DNA from: Victivallis sp. Marseille-Q1083
GTDB taxonomy: Bacteria; Verrucomicrobiota; Lentisphaeria; Victivallales; Victivallaceae
Length of the DNA stretch: 64,000 nucleotides
Direction: 5' to 3'
NCBI RefSeq assembly: GCF_903645315.1
Contig: NZ_CAHJXL010000002.1
Span: 702,017-766,016 of the forward strand
Positions 18,686-27,180 of this stretch are shown piece by piece (position 1 is the stretch's first letter; every line of letters begins with the position of its first letter). A model generated the notes under the pieces. That model did not search any database, was not told where the DNA came from, and saw only the letters and a program-made list of their open reading frames with translations. Made by a program: the position numbers and the translations under genes.

Positions 18686-21199
18686 GTGAATGACTGGTGG
18701 ATGATCGATAGTTACCGGCCGTTGTGGTGGCTACTGCTTTTGCCGCCGCTGCTGGCGGCCGGATATTGGTCGAGGGTCAATCGTCCCGGCTGGAAAAAAT
18801 ATCTGGCGCTGGCTTTGCGGCTGGCCGGCATGGTTTTATTGATTCTGGCGTTGTGCCGGCCTTATTCCAAAATTTCCGGCCGGAAGACGCACACGGCCTA
18901 TTGGCTGGATGTTTCCGCCTCGATCGATCCGGAGGCGGTACGGCAGGGGGCCCGGGACATCCTGGCTGATATTGCGGCGCTGCCCGGGAATCATTCCCAT
19001 CGCATTTATCTGCTGGGTGACGGCTTGAAAGAGATCGACATCGAAGTCTTGCGGCAGCTGGAAAAACAGTTTCCCCAACCGGAAGAGTTGTCGTTCTATG
19101 GCGCGACGAAGTTGTCCGAAGCATTGAAAATCGCTCCCGGCCTGTTTCCGGCCGATGCCGGAGCGGAATTGATTCTGCTGTCGGATGGCGTCGCTACCGA
19201 CGACGGTGCCGGCAAAGCGCTGAAGGCCCGTTTGGCTGGAAAGCTGGCCGTCTATCAGAAAAAGCTGGCGCCATTGGCGGCGGCGGAAGGCGCGATCGTC
19301 GATTTCAGCGCCGATCGGGAAACGGCTTACCCCGGCAGTACCGTGCGCTTTCGGGTCAAGTTGGTTGCCAATGCCGATTTGCCGGGAAAAGTCAAATTGA
19401 TCAATCGGGAAATCGCCATCGCCGAACAGCCGGTTGTCTTGAAGGCCAACCAGCCGGTGACGGTCGGTTTCGATCTGCCGGTCGGCAAGGAGAACGGTGC
19501 GTTGTGGCAGGCCGAATTTCTGCCGGAGCGGGATCATTTCCCGGAAAACAACCGGGCGGTAACTACCGTGACGGTCCAGGGGGAACCGAAAGTGTTGGCG
19601 CTGCACCGTCAGGAACGGGAGTTGCGCAGTTTCGTTCGGGCTCTGGCCGCCCAGGGAATTCAGGTCACCGGCCGCGGCCGGTTCGGTTTTCCGGCGACGC
19701 TGGAGGAATTATTGGAATTCGATGCGGTCTGGCTGGCCGATTTTCCGGCGGAGAATCTTTCGGAAAGCCAAATGCAGATGCTTCAGAATTATGTGGAAGA
19801 ATTCGGGCGCGGCCTGGTGATGTCCGGTTCGGAAAATAGTTTCGGGCTTGGCGGGTATTATCAGACGCCGGTGGAACACGTCCTGCCGGTCGTCTCCCGT
19901 TATGAGAAGGAGGAACAGCAGCCCTCGATGGCTCTGGTGTTGATCATCGACAAATCCGGCAGCATGGATGGCCGGCCGATCCAGCTTGCCCAGCAGGCGG
20001 CCAAAGCGGCCATCGACTTGCTGAGTCCCCAGGACGAAGCCGGCGTCGTCGCGTTCGACAATCAGCCTTGGACGGTAGTCGATTTGAAGCCGATCGCCGG
20101 CAATGCGTCGCCGGGAATCGCCATCGACGGCATTGTGGCCGACGGCGGCACTGAATTGTATCCGGCCATGGAGGTTGCCTGCGAGTTGCTGCAGCGCAGC
20201 AGTTGCAGCATCCGCCACGCCATCATTCTGAGCGATGGGCAGAGCATGCCGGGTGATTTCGCCTCCCTGGCGACGTTGATGGCCGGGCAGGGGATGACGC
20301 TGTCGACCGTGGCGTTGGGAGAAGACGCCGACCGGGCATTGCTCGAAAACCTGGCGCAGATCGGCCGCGGCCGTTATTATCCGGTGGACGACGCCGAAAC
20401 GGTGCCGCGCATCTTTGTCCGTGAAACGCTGCAGGCTTCCCGTTCCGCCATTCGTGAGGAGCCGGTCCTTGCTGCTCAGGTCGGCAAAGCGGAATTTTTG
20501 AACGGCATCGATTTTGACGCGGCTCCTCCGCTGCTCGGGTATGTCCAAACCAGTGTGAAACCTCAATGTGAAGTGCAGTTGCTGACCGATGGCGGCGAGC
20601 CGTTGCTGGCCACCGGCCGTTTCGGTTTGGGACAAAGTGCCGCTTTTACTTCCGGCATCACTTCGCAATGGGCTTCGGAGTGGCTGCAATGGCATGAATG
20701 CGGTAAATTGTTCGGACAATTGCTGCGCAGTTTGATGTCATCCGGCGGAACGGGATCGATGCAAGTGGAAGCCGACCGGCTCGGCAACCGGTTGGAGCTT
20801 TATGCGCGCGTGCTCGAAACGAGCGGCGCTCCGGCCGCCGAGGCCGATTTGCGGGCGTTACGGCTGATTCCAGGCCGTCCCCCCGAGCCGCTGGCGGCCG
20901 AACCGGTCGGCTTCGGTCGTTTTCGCCTTGAAACCATGCTGCCAGACCATGAATCCTGCAGCATTCTGCTGCAGGATCCGTCCGGCGGCGCCCGCCGGAC
21001 GCTGCATTACAATTATCACTATCCGGCGGAATACAATTTGAGTGCCGAACCGGTGGCGGAAATCGCGGCTCTGCTGGAATTTATACCGGGACAGCCCCGG
21101 ACCGGACGGTCGGTTTCGTTGTGGTACGGTTGGCTCAATGGCTTGAGCATTGCCGGATTGCTGCTGTTGATGGCCGGCATCGCCTGCCGGCGGCTGTGA
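18686..21199 (+). CDS. Membrane protein with two VWA domains and a GATase-like domain
   Basis: 837 residues from GTG 18686, which follows a GGGGTG site; ATG 18701 is an alternative. Two N-terminal membrane helices (LWWLLLLPPLLAAGYW and ALRLAGMVLLILALC) precede a first VWA domain with DVSAS, a beta-sandwich segment, a glutamine-amidotransferase-like stretch (GRGLVMSGSENSFGLGGYY), a second VWA domain with DKSGS, and a final helix near the C-terminus. This domain order is that of the large VWA/GATase1-like membrane proteins seen at the end of moxR-DUF58-VWA operons in planctomycetes and related groups. The GATase-like part lacks an evident Cys nucleophile, so it is probably structural. Confidence 0.8.
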   Translation: MNDWWMIDSYRPLWWLLLLPPLLAAGYWSRVNRPGWKKYLALALRLAGMVLLILALCRPYSKISGRKTHTAYWLDVSASIDPEAVRQGARDILADIAALPGNHSHRIYLLGDGLKEIDIEVLRQLEKQFPQPEELSFYGATKLSEALKIAPGLFPADAGAELILLSDGVATDDGAGKALKARLAGKLAVYQKKLAPLAAAEGAIVDFSADRETAYPGSTVRFRVKLVANADLPGKVKLINREIAIAEQPVVLKANQPVTVGFDLPVGKENGALWQAEFLPERDHFPENNRAVTTVTVQGEPKVLALHRQERELRSFVRALAAQGIQVTGRGRFGFPATLEELLEFDAVWLADFPAENLSESQMQMLQNYVEEFGRGLVMSGSENSFGLGGYYQTPVEHVLPVVSRYEKEEQQPSMALVLIIDKSGSMDGRPIQLAQQAAKAAIDLLSPQDEAGVVAFDNQPWTVVDLKPIAGNASPGIAIDGIVADGGTELYPAMEVACELLQRSSCSIRHAIILSDGQSMPGDFASLATLMAGQGMTLSTVALGEDADRALLENLAQIGRGRYYPVDDAETVPRIFVRETLQASRSAIREEPVLAAQVGKAEFLNGIDFDAAPPLLGYVQTSVKPQCEVQLLTDGGEPLLATGRFGLGQSAAFTSGITSQWASEWLQWHECGKLFGQLLRSLMSSGGTGSMQVEADRLGNRLELYARVLETSGAPAAEADLRALRLIPGRPPEPLAAEPVGFGRFRLETMLPDHESCSILLQDPSGGARRTLHYNYHYPAEYNLSAEPVAEIAALLEFIPGQPRTGRSVSLWYGWLNGLSIAGLLLLMAGIACRRL

Positions 21200-21233
21200 T
21201 GATGCCCGGTCCCGGGTGTCGAAACAAGTAAAA

Positions 21234-21659
21234 TCACCAATCCCGGTCCTGGCGCTGTCGCTTTTTGACGGAGTGCTTTTTCTTCGTTTCCAACCGCCGC
21301 CGGACGGCGCCGAGCGAAGGTTTGGTCGGTCGGCGGACTTTAGGCGTGGTCAATGCTCCGCGCAGCAGGTTTGCCAATTTTTCCGCCGCCTGCTGGCGGT
21401 TCTGTCCCTGGGTGCGGTAACTCTGACAGGTCACCGCCAGCACACCGTCGCCGGTGAGCTGGCCGGCCAGGCGGTCCAATATCCGGGCTTTCTGGTAGTC
21501 CGACAATGCCGAAGAGGCCGCCGGACGGAAGGAGAGCCGGACCGCGGTCGAAACTTTGTTGACGTTCTGGCCGCCCGGCCCGGAGGCGCAGAAAAATTCC
21601 TCCTGCAACTCTTCTTCCGGAATGATGATGCGGGCGGTCACCGCCAGAGGATTGGCCAT
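21234..21659 (-). CDS. arfB: Peptidyl-tRNA hydrolase ArfB (YaeJ), ribosome rescue
   Basis: 141 residues with the release-factor GGQ motif in the context SGPGGQNVNKVST and a basic C-terminal tail (VRRRLETKKKHSVKKRQR), the two features that define ArfB/YaeJ. This protein enters the empty mRNA channel of stalled ribosomes with its tail and hydrolyses the peptidyl-tRNA. Length matches the family (about 140). Its start overlaps the stop of the FKBP gene by one base (TAATG), so the two are cotranscribed and translationally coupled. Convergent with the VWA operon; only 34 bases separate the stops. Confidence 0.9.
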   Translation of the reverse strand: MANPLAVTARIIIPEEELQEEFFCASGPGGQNVNKVSTAVRLSFRPAASSALSDYQKARILDRLAGQLTGDGVLAVTCQSYRTQGQNRQQAAEKLANLLRGALTTPKVRRPTKPSLGAVRRRLETKKKHSVKKRQRQDRDW

Positions 21660-22282
21660 TACAGAATTTCCAGCAGCTCCACTTCGAAAAGCAGCATGGC
21701 ATTCGGCGGAATCGCTTCGCCGGCGCCGCGTTCCCCATAGGCCAGCGCCGCCGGAATGAACAGTTTGTATTTGCTGCCGACCGGCATCAATTGCAACGCT
21801 TCCGCCCAGCCGGGAATGACCTGATTGACGCCGAATTCCGCCGGCTGCCCGCGCTTGACGGAGCTGTCGAACACCCGGCCGTCGAGCAGCATGCCGGTAT
21901 AATGCACCCGGACGGTATCCGCCGCCGACGGTTGCGGACCGTTTCCCGGCGTCATGACCTTATATTGCAGGCCGCTGGCGGTGGTCACGACATCGGGCAA
22001 TTGCCGATTGGTCGCCAGGAATGCCGTTTCCGCCTCGCGATTCTCTTGGGAAATTTTGGCAATGGCATCTTTGGCCTTCTGCTGCATCTGCTGCTGGAAC
22101 AGCTGCATGGTATTGTGATATTCTTCGCTTTTCAATTGCGGCGCACCGGCAAAATAATCCTTCATCGCCTGCAGCAGCACGTCCTTTTCTATTTCGATCG
22201 GCAAATGGTTGAGATATTCTCCCATGTTGATGCCGAGCGCGTAACTCATCCGGGTCTTTTCCTGGGTCAAATCCATGTTCAT
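21659..22282 (-). CDS. FKBP-type peptidyl-prolyl isomerase (FklB/Mip type)
   Basis: 207 residues. An N-terminal helical dimerisation region (residues 1-95, with MSYALGINMGEYL and a Gln-rich helix) is followed by the FKBP domain with VRVHYTGMLLDGRVFDSS, VIPGWAEALQLMPVGSKYKLFIP and LAYGERGAGEAIPPNA. It catalyses cis-trans isomerisation of Xaa-Pro bonds. Unlike Mip/FkpA it shows no signal peptide, so a cytoplasmic FklB-like role is likely, though a secreted form cannot be excluded. First gene of a two-gene operon with arfB. Confidence 0.9.
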   Translation of the reverse strand: MNMDLTQEKTRMSYALGINMGEYLNHLPIEIEKDVLLQAMKDYFAGAPQLKSEEYHNTMQLFQQQMQQKAKDAIAKISQENREAETAFLATNRQLPDVVTTASGLQYKVMTPGNGPQPSAADTVRVHYTGMLLDGRVFDSSVKRGQPAEFGVNQVIPGWAEALQLMPVGSKYKLFIPAALAYGERGAGEAIPPNAMLLFEVELLEIL

Positions 22283-22380
22283 CGATTGCTTTCCTGTTGC
22301 TGATAGGTTATTCCGAATAGAATAACCGGCGAGTGCGACAATTGCAATAGCCGAAAGAATTTTATTCGTAAAAAGCTGCA

Positions 22381-22397
22381 GAAATGATTATCATTTC
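22381..22397. promoter_or_regulatory. Fur-box-like palindromic operator
   Basis: A 17-base palindrome with perfect 8-base arms around one central base (GAAATGAT-T-ATCATTTC). Its core AATGATTATCATT matches 12 of 13 bases of the classical Fur-box core AATGATAATCATT. It lies in the intergenic region between fklB and the hybrid kinase gene, 12 bases upstream of a plausible -35 for the kinase. Binding by a Fur-family regulator is inferred from sequence only. Confidence 0.5.
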
Positions 22398-22409
22398 CGA
22401 CTTTAGATA

Positions 22410-22437
22410 TTGCATTTTCGAAATATTGAGCTATTAT
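22410..22437 (+). promoter_or_regulatory. Candidate promoter of the hybrid kinase gene
   Basis: TTGCAT at 22410-22415 and TATTAT at 22432-22437, spacer 16 bases, 57 bases ahead of the chosen start codon. Close to the Fur-like palindrome. Confidence 0.45.
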
Positions 22438-22494
22438 CAAAGCGGGAGTTATTGTGTGTCCGAAACTGACAGATTTTCAACAGAAGCGAAATTC

Positions 22495-25400
22495 ATGTTC
22501 AAAAATATCTCTGTCTGGCGGCGTTCCATCGTATTGTTGTTCGCGCTCAGCATCCTGATGATTATGACAGCGGCTCTCCGGGCGGATGACCCGGATCGCA
22601 AGCCGCTGCATATTCTTTTTTTGACTTCCTATGATTCATCTTACAAATGGACGACCGATGTCGTGGAGGGATTTCAGGAGTATCTGCGGCGCCGGAATTT
22701 GCCGATCAAGACCGATATTGTCGAATTGAATTTCGCCCATACCGGCGGCAATCTGCCGGAACCGACCGATCTGACCTGGCTGGAACGTCATTTGGACAAG
22801 GGCGATTACGATCTGATTGTCGCCTCCGGCAGTGCCGCCGTTGAGTTGTTGCTGGACAATCAGGCGAAATTACCGGAAAATTTCCCGTTGATTTTCTGCG
22901 GCTATTACGATGACGGGAAACTGACTCCGGAGGCTTATCCCAATCTCACCGGCTTGCTGCAAAAGGTCGACATCGCCGCCAATGTCCAGCTCGGCATGAA
23001 ACTGTTGCCGGAGACCCGGACCATCGCCATCATCACCGACGGCACTGCCACCGGGCAGCAGGTGCAGCGTGACGCGCGGGAAGCGCTGAAGGATTTCACC
23101 GACGCCGAACTGATTTTCATCAACAGCAGCGATTATTCCACGATGGAAATGTTGCAGAAAGTAGCCGAGTTGCCGGCCGATTCTTTCGTCATATTCAACA
23201 GTTGGAGCAGCGACACGCAGGAAGCTTCGCTGGCCACCCACAGCTTGACGCAGAAGCTGCACACGGTCAGCCCGGGACCGATCTTTTCGACGACCAACTC
23301 TTCGATGGGATTCGGCATCCTCGGCGGCGTCATGACCGATGGCAGCTTTCTGGGATTCGAGACCGCCAAACTGGCTGAACGGGTTTTGAACGGGGAAACG
23401 GCCGGCAGCATTCCGATCCGAACCATGCCGACCCGCGTACTCTTCGATTGGCAGTTGTTCCATAACAATTATCAGTTGAATTCCACGTTGACGCCGCCTG
23501 GAGCGATTTTTATCAATCAACCGCCCGGCCTCATCAATGTTTACCGCAATTGGCTGATCGTGGCCCTGTTCGTCCTGGTCATCCTGCTGGCCCGCTTGAT
23601 TTTTCTGCAGCGCAGCCGGCGCGACGTCCTGAAAAATATGGCAATCTATGAAGCGTTTCCGTTTCGGCTGGTGGTCGTCGATCCGACCGGGAAAATTCTT
23701 TTCCAGCAGGTGGAAAAGGAGTTGCGGCAGGATTGTGAAACCATCGACCAACTGCCGGAAAACCTGAAGGAAAAATTTCAGGAAAGCATCGACAAGGTTT
23801 TTGCTTCGCGGCAGCCGCAGTCATTGGAATATGATTTTGCCGGCAGTCGGCGCCGGGTGATGTTTTCCCTGTTTCCCCAGGCTGTCTTCGATATCGACGC
23901 GGTGCTCTGGGTGTCGATCGACATCAGTGAATTGGATACCTCCCGGGAAGCTTTGGCCCAACTGGCCAACCGCTTCAAATTGACGCTGGAGTCGATCGGC
24001 GACGGCGTTATCGCCACCGACGACCGGCAGCTCATCACGCTCTGCAATCCGGTTGCCGCCACGTTGATCGGCCGCAAGGCCGAAGCATTGATCGGCAAGC
24101 CGCTGGATGAGGTATTGCACCTGGTCAGTTATCTGGATGACCGCCGGCTGCCGTCGCCGGTCACCCATGCGCTGGAACGCGGCGAAATTGTCGAATTGGC
24201 CAATCATACCGATCTGCTCGCCCTGGACGGACGGCGCTACCATATCGCCGACAGTGCGGCGCCGATCCGGGATATGGCCGGCAACATCGCCGGCGCGGTT
24301 CTGGTCTTTCGCGACGTCACCAAGGAATATGAACAGCGCAATCAATTGCGCATGAATAACTTTCTGTTGACCACCGCCGCCAACACCGCCGAACTGACTT
24401 ATTTCAAAAGCAGCATCGACGGCAACCGGTTGATCGAAGAGATCGACCCGCACTACTGGGGGATGTGTGACGGCCGTCACCTGGACGTGGATGAATGGCT
24501 CATCCCGGAAGACCGCAGTGAATTCCGGCGGCAGAAACAGGCTTTGTTGTCCGGGGAGAATTCGGAAATGGAGATGGTTTACCGCTCCGATTACGAGGGG
24601 CGGCGGCGCTATTTTTACATCCGGGTGATGCCGTCGCCGGCTCCGGAGGAGAACAAGAAGGTCTTTTTCGGTATCATCCAGGATATTACCAAAGCGCGGG
24701 AAAATGAACAGAAGTATCACGATTTGAGCAATATGCTGCAGAGTATCCTCGACAACCTGCCTTGTGCGCTGTTCGTTAAAAACTTCGACGATGAAAACCG
24801 TTATATCATGGGCAATCCGGCCTATTGCTCGATGCTGGGCAGAACTTCCGAGGAAATCATCGGCCGGAATGATGCCGATCTGTACGATGCCGCCACGGCG
24901 GCCCGGCTGCTGTATGCCGACAGCCAGGTGATGGAGAGCGGCACTTCGCTCGACACGGTGGAAAATATCGCCGTCAACGGAACCGAACGGATTTACCGGA
25001 CGCTCAAATCCAGGCTGCAGCGTACGTTCGGCGGCGATTGGTTGCTGGGCATCCGCCTGGACATCACCGAACAGAAACAACTGGAAGACGAACGCCTGGA
25101 ATTGCTGGAACGGCTGCAAACCTACGTCAAGCAGGAGCACATGATCAACAATTGCCTGGAAGCGATCGTCATCAACACCGATTACAACCAGGCGATGAAT
25201 GAAATTTTGCAAATCATCGGCACGCATTCCAATGCGGACCGCTGCTACATTTTCAGTTTCGATTACGAACGCGCCACTTTCTCCAATGATTACGAATGGA
25301 CGGCCGACGGAATCCAGCCGGAGATCGACCATTTGAAAGACATGCCGATGACCGTCAATCCGTTGTGGAACGAAGCGCTGCAAAGCCGTCAAATCATCAA

Positions 25401-27156
25401 AACCGCCGATTTGGCCACCGATGACACCATGCCGGCCATTCGGGAGAGCCGGGAGATCCTGCTGGCTCAGAACATCAAATCGCTGATCGTCACCGGGATT
25501 TGGTTCGGCGGACGGTTGTGGGGGTATATCGGCGTCGATTATGTCCGGCAGCAGCATGATTTTACCGTGATGGACGAAGCGATCATGCAGGCGGCGGTCC
25601 GAATCATCGAAATCGGTCTGGAACGCCGCCGGAACATGACCGATCTGGAAAGCAGCGAATATGAGAAACGGTTGATTTTCGACAGCATTCAGATTCCCAT
25701 CGCCCTTTTCGATACCAATATGAAATTGCTGCGGGTCAATCAGGCCGCCGCCAAAATGGTCGGCACGACACCGGAAAATGCCCTGACCTTGCCCTGTCAT
25801 CTCACCTGCTGCGGGCATCAGGAACCGCCGGAATATTGTCCGACCCGCCTGGCGTTGGCCGACAGTCAGAGCCATCAGCATCCCTTTTCGATCCGGGGTC
25901 GGGATTTCATCGCCGTGGCCAATCCGATCTTCAATCCGGGCGGTCAATTGACCCATGTGCTTGAAAGTTGTATCGATGTCACTGACATCAATGAAAACCA
26001 ACGAAAGCTGCAGGCCGCGATGGAAGCGGCCCAGGCGGCGGACCGCGCCAAGAGTTATTTCCTGGCGACCATGAGTCACGAACTGCGGACGCCGTTGAAC
26101 GCGGTCATCGGTTTCAGCGAATTGATGCAGACGGCTTCGATGTCCTCGGAGGAACAGCAGGAGGCGCTGCAAGCCATCCATTTTGCCGGCAACACGCTGC
26201 TGACGATGATCAACGACGTGCTGGACCTGTCCCGCATTGAAGCCGGTCAAGTGGAGATTGTCAATGCGCCGATGGACTTGAAACTGGCGGTTCGCGATAT
26301 CGTCAATGTGTTTCAGGCCCGGGCGAAGGCCAAGAATATTCAGATGGAGTTGCGTTGTCGGGATGATTTGCCGCTGCTGGAACTGGACGGCATGCGGCTG
26401 CGGCAGGTGTTGCTCAATTTGGTCGGCAATGCCGTCAAGTTCACCGATGAAGGCGGCATTACCGTGACGGTCGATTATGAGTTGAACGACCGGCGCGAAC
26501 AAAGCGGTACGCTGCGGATTTCCATCTGTGATACCGGCAGCGGCGTCGCGCCGGAATATATCGAGAAAATTTTCCTGCCGTTCGAACGTCAATACCACCA
26601 TGTCCGCGGCAACCGGAGTTACGAAGGCACCGGCCTCGGTTTGCCGATTTCCCAACGGCTGGTCGACCGGATGGGAGGCCGGATCGAGCTGAAGAGCGCG
26701 TTGGGCCAGGGAAGTTGTTTTACCGTGGTATTGGACGGGGTCGTGTGCCGCCCGAACGAGGACAATGTTTTGCCGGCCAAAGCGCCGGAAATTCATTTCG
26801 GCAACCTTTTGAAGGTGATGATCGTCGACGATGTCGAGATGAACCTCAAAGTGCTGGGCGCGATGCTGAAAAAGCTCAAGGTCGATTATGTCACCTGCCG
26901 GTCCGGCCGGGAGGCGCTGAATACGTTGCGCGGGCAGAATGATATTCAACTGATTCTGACCGATTTGTGGATGCCGGAAATGAACGGGGAAGAGCTGGCG
27001 CACCTGCTCAGTCAAAATCCGCAGTTTGCCGCCATTCCGATCGTGGCGGTGACGGCGGACACCCAGCTGGCGACGCCGGAAGGGCTGTTCAGTGCAGTTT
27101 TATTCAAACCGCTGACGATGGAAAAACTGCAGGATTTGTTGATCTCCTATCAATAA
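22495..27156 (+). CDS. Hybrid sensor histidine kinase with periplasmic binding-protein domain, PAS and GAF domains, and receiver
   Basis: 1553 residues from ATG 22495; an earlier in-frame ATG (22384) would place an unlikely extension before the signal-anchor MFKNISVWRRSIVLLFALS. Order seen: N-terminal hydrophobic segment; periplasmic ABC-type substrate-binding domain (HILFLTSYDSSYKW to about residue 340); membrane helix around 355-375; several PAS domains (one with VIATDDRQLITLCNPVAATLIGRKAEAL, another with NLPCALFVKNFDDENRY); a GAF-like domain (about 880-1050); a further PAS-like domain; HisKA with His1195 in MSHELRTPLN; HATPase with N box NLVGNAVKFTDEGG, DTGSG and GTGLGLP; and a C-terminal receiver with phospho-acceptor Asp1490 in LILTDLWMP. 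There is no DNA-binding output. It may sense an imported small ligand. The next gene, 24 bases on, is a GH31 glycosidase. Confidence 0.88.
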   Translation: MFKNISVWRRSIVLLFALSILMIMTAALRADDPDRKPLHILFLTSYDSSYKWTTDVVEGFQEYLRRRNLPIKTDIVELNFAHTGGNLPEPTDLTWLERHLDKGDYDLIVASGSAAVELLLDNQAKLPENFPLIFCGYYDDGKLTPEAYPNLTGLLQKVDIAANVQLGMKLLPETRTIAIITDGTATGQQVQRDAREALKDFTDAELIFINSSDYSTMEMLQKVAELPADSFVIFNSWSSDTQEASLATHSLTQKLHTVSPGPIFSTTNSSMGFGILGGVMTDGSFLGFETAKLAERVLNGETAGSIPIRTMPTRVLFDWQLFHNNYQLNSTLTPPGAIFINQPPGLINVYRNWLIVALFVLVILLARLIFLQRSRRDVLKNMAIYEAFPFRLVVVDPTGKILFQQVEKELRQDCETIDQLPENLKEKFQESIDKVFASRQPQSLEYDFAGSRRRVMFSLFPQAVFDIDAVLWVSIDISELDTSREALAQLANRFKLTLESIGDGVIATDDRQLITLCNPVAATLIGRKAEALIGKPLDEVLHLVSYLDDRRLPSPVTHALERGEIVELANHTDLLALDGRRYHIADSAAPIRDMAGNIAGAVLVFRDVTKEYEQRNQLRMNNFLLTTAANTAELTYFKSSIDGNRLIEEIDPHYWGMCDGRHLDVDEWLIPEDRSEFRRQKQALLSGENSEMEMVYRSDYEGRRRYFYIRVMPSPAPEENKKVFFGIIQDITKARENEQKYHDLSNMLQSILDNLPCALFVKNFDDENRYIMGNPAYCSMLGRTSEEIIGRNDADLYDAATAARLLYADSQVMESGTSLDTVENIAVNGTERIYRTLKSRLQRTFGGDWLLGIRLDITEQKQLEDERLELLERLQTYVKQEHMINNCLEAIVINTDYNQAMNEILQIIGTHSNADRCYIFSFDYERATFSNDYEWTADGIQPEIDHLKDMPMTVNPLWNEALQSRQIIKTADLATDDTMPAIRESREILLAQNIKSLIVTGIWFGGRLWGYIGVDYVRQQHDFTVMDEAIMQAAVRIIEIGLERRRNMTDLESSEYEKRLIFDSIQIPIALFDTNMKLLRVNQAAAKMVGTTPENALTLPCHLTCCGHQEPPEYCPTRLALADSQSHQHPFSIRGRDFIAVANPIFNPGGQLTHVLESCIDVTDINENQRKLQAAMEAAQAADRAKSYFLATMSHELRTPLNAVIGFSELMQTASMSSEEQQEALQAIHFAGNTLLTMINDVLDLSRIEAGQVEIVNAPMDLKLAVRDIVNVFQARAKAKNIQMELRCRDDLPLLELDGMRLRQVLLNLVGNAVKFTDEGGITVTVDYELNDRREQSGTLRISICDTGSGVAPEYIEKIFLPFERQYHHVRGNRSYEGTGLGLPISQRLVDRMGGRIELKSALGQGSCFTVVLDGVVCRPNEDNVLPAKAPEIHFGNLLKVMIVDDVEMNLKVLGAMLKKLKVDYVTCRSGREALNTLRGQNDIQLILTDLWMPEMNGEELAHLLSQNPQFAAIPIVAVTADTQLATPEGLFSAVLFKPLTMEKLQDLLISYQ

Positions 27157-27180
27157 ACTCATAATTCAAAAGGAACGAAA

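Noticed and set aside
23821-27015. A 1064-codon open frame on the minus strand
   Set aside because: Antisense shadow of the hybrid sensor kinase; low-complexity translation without motifs.
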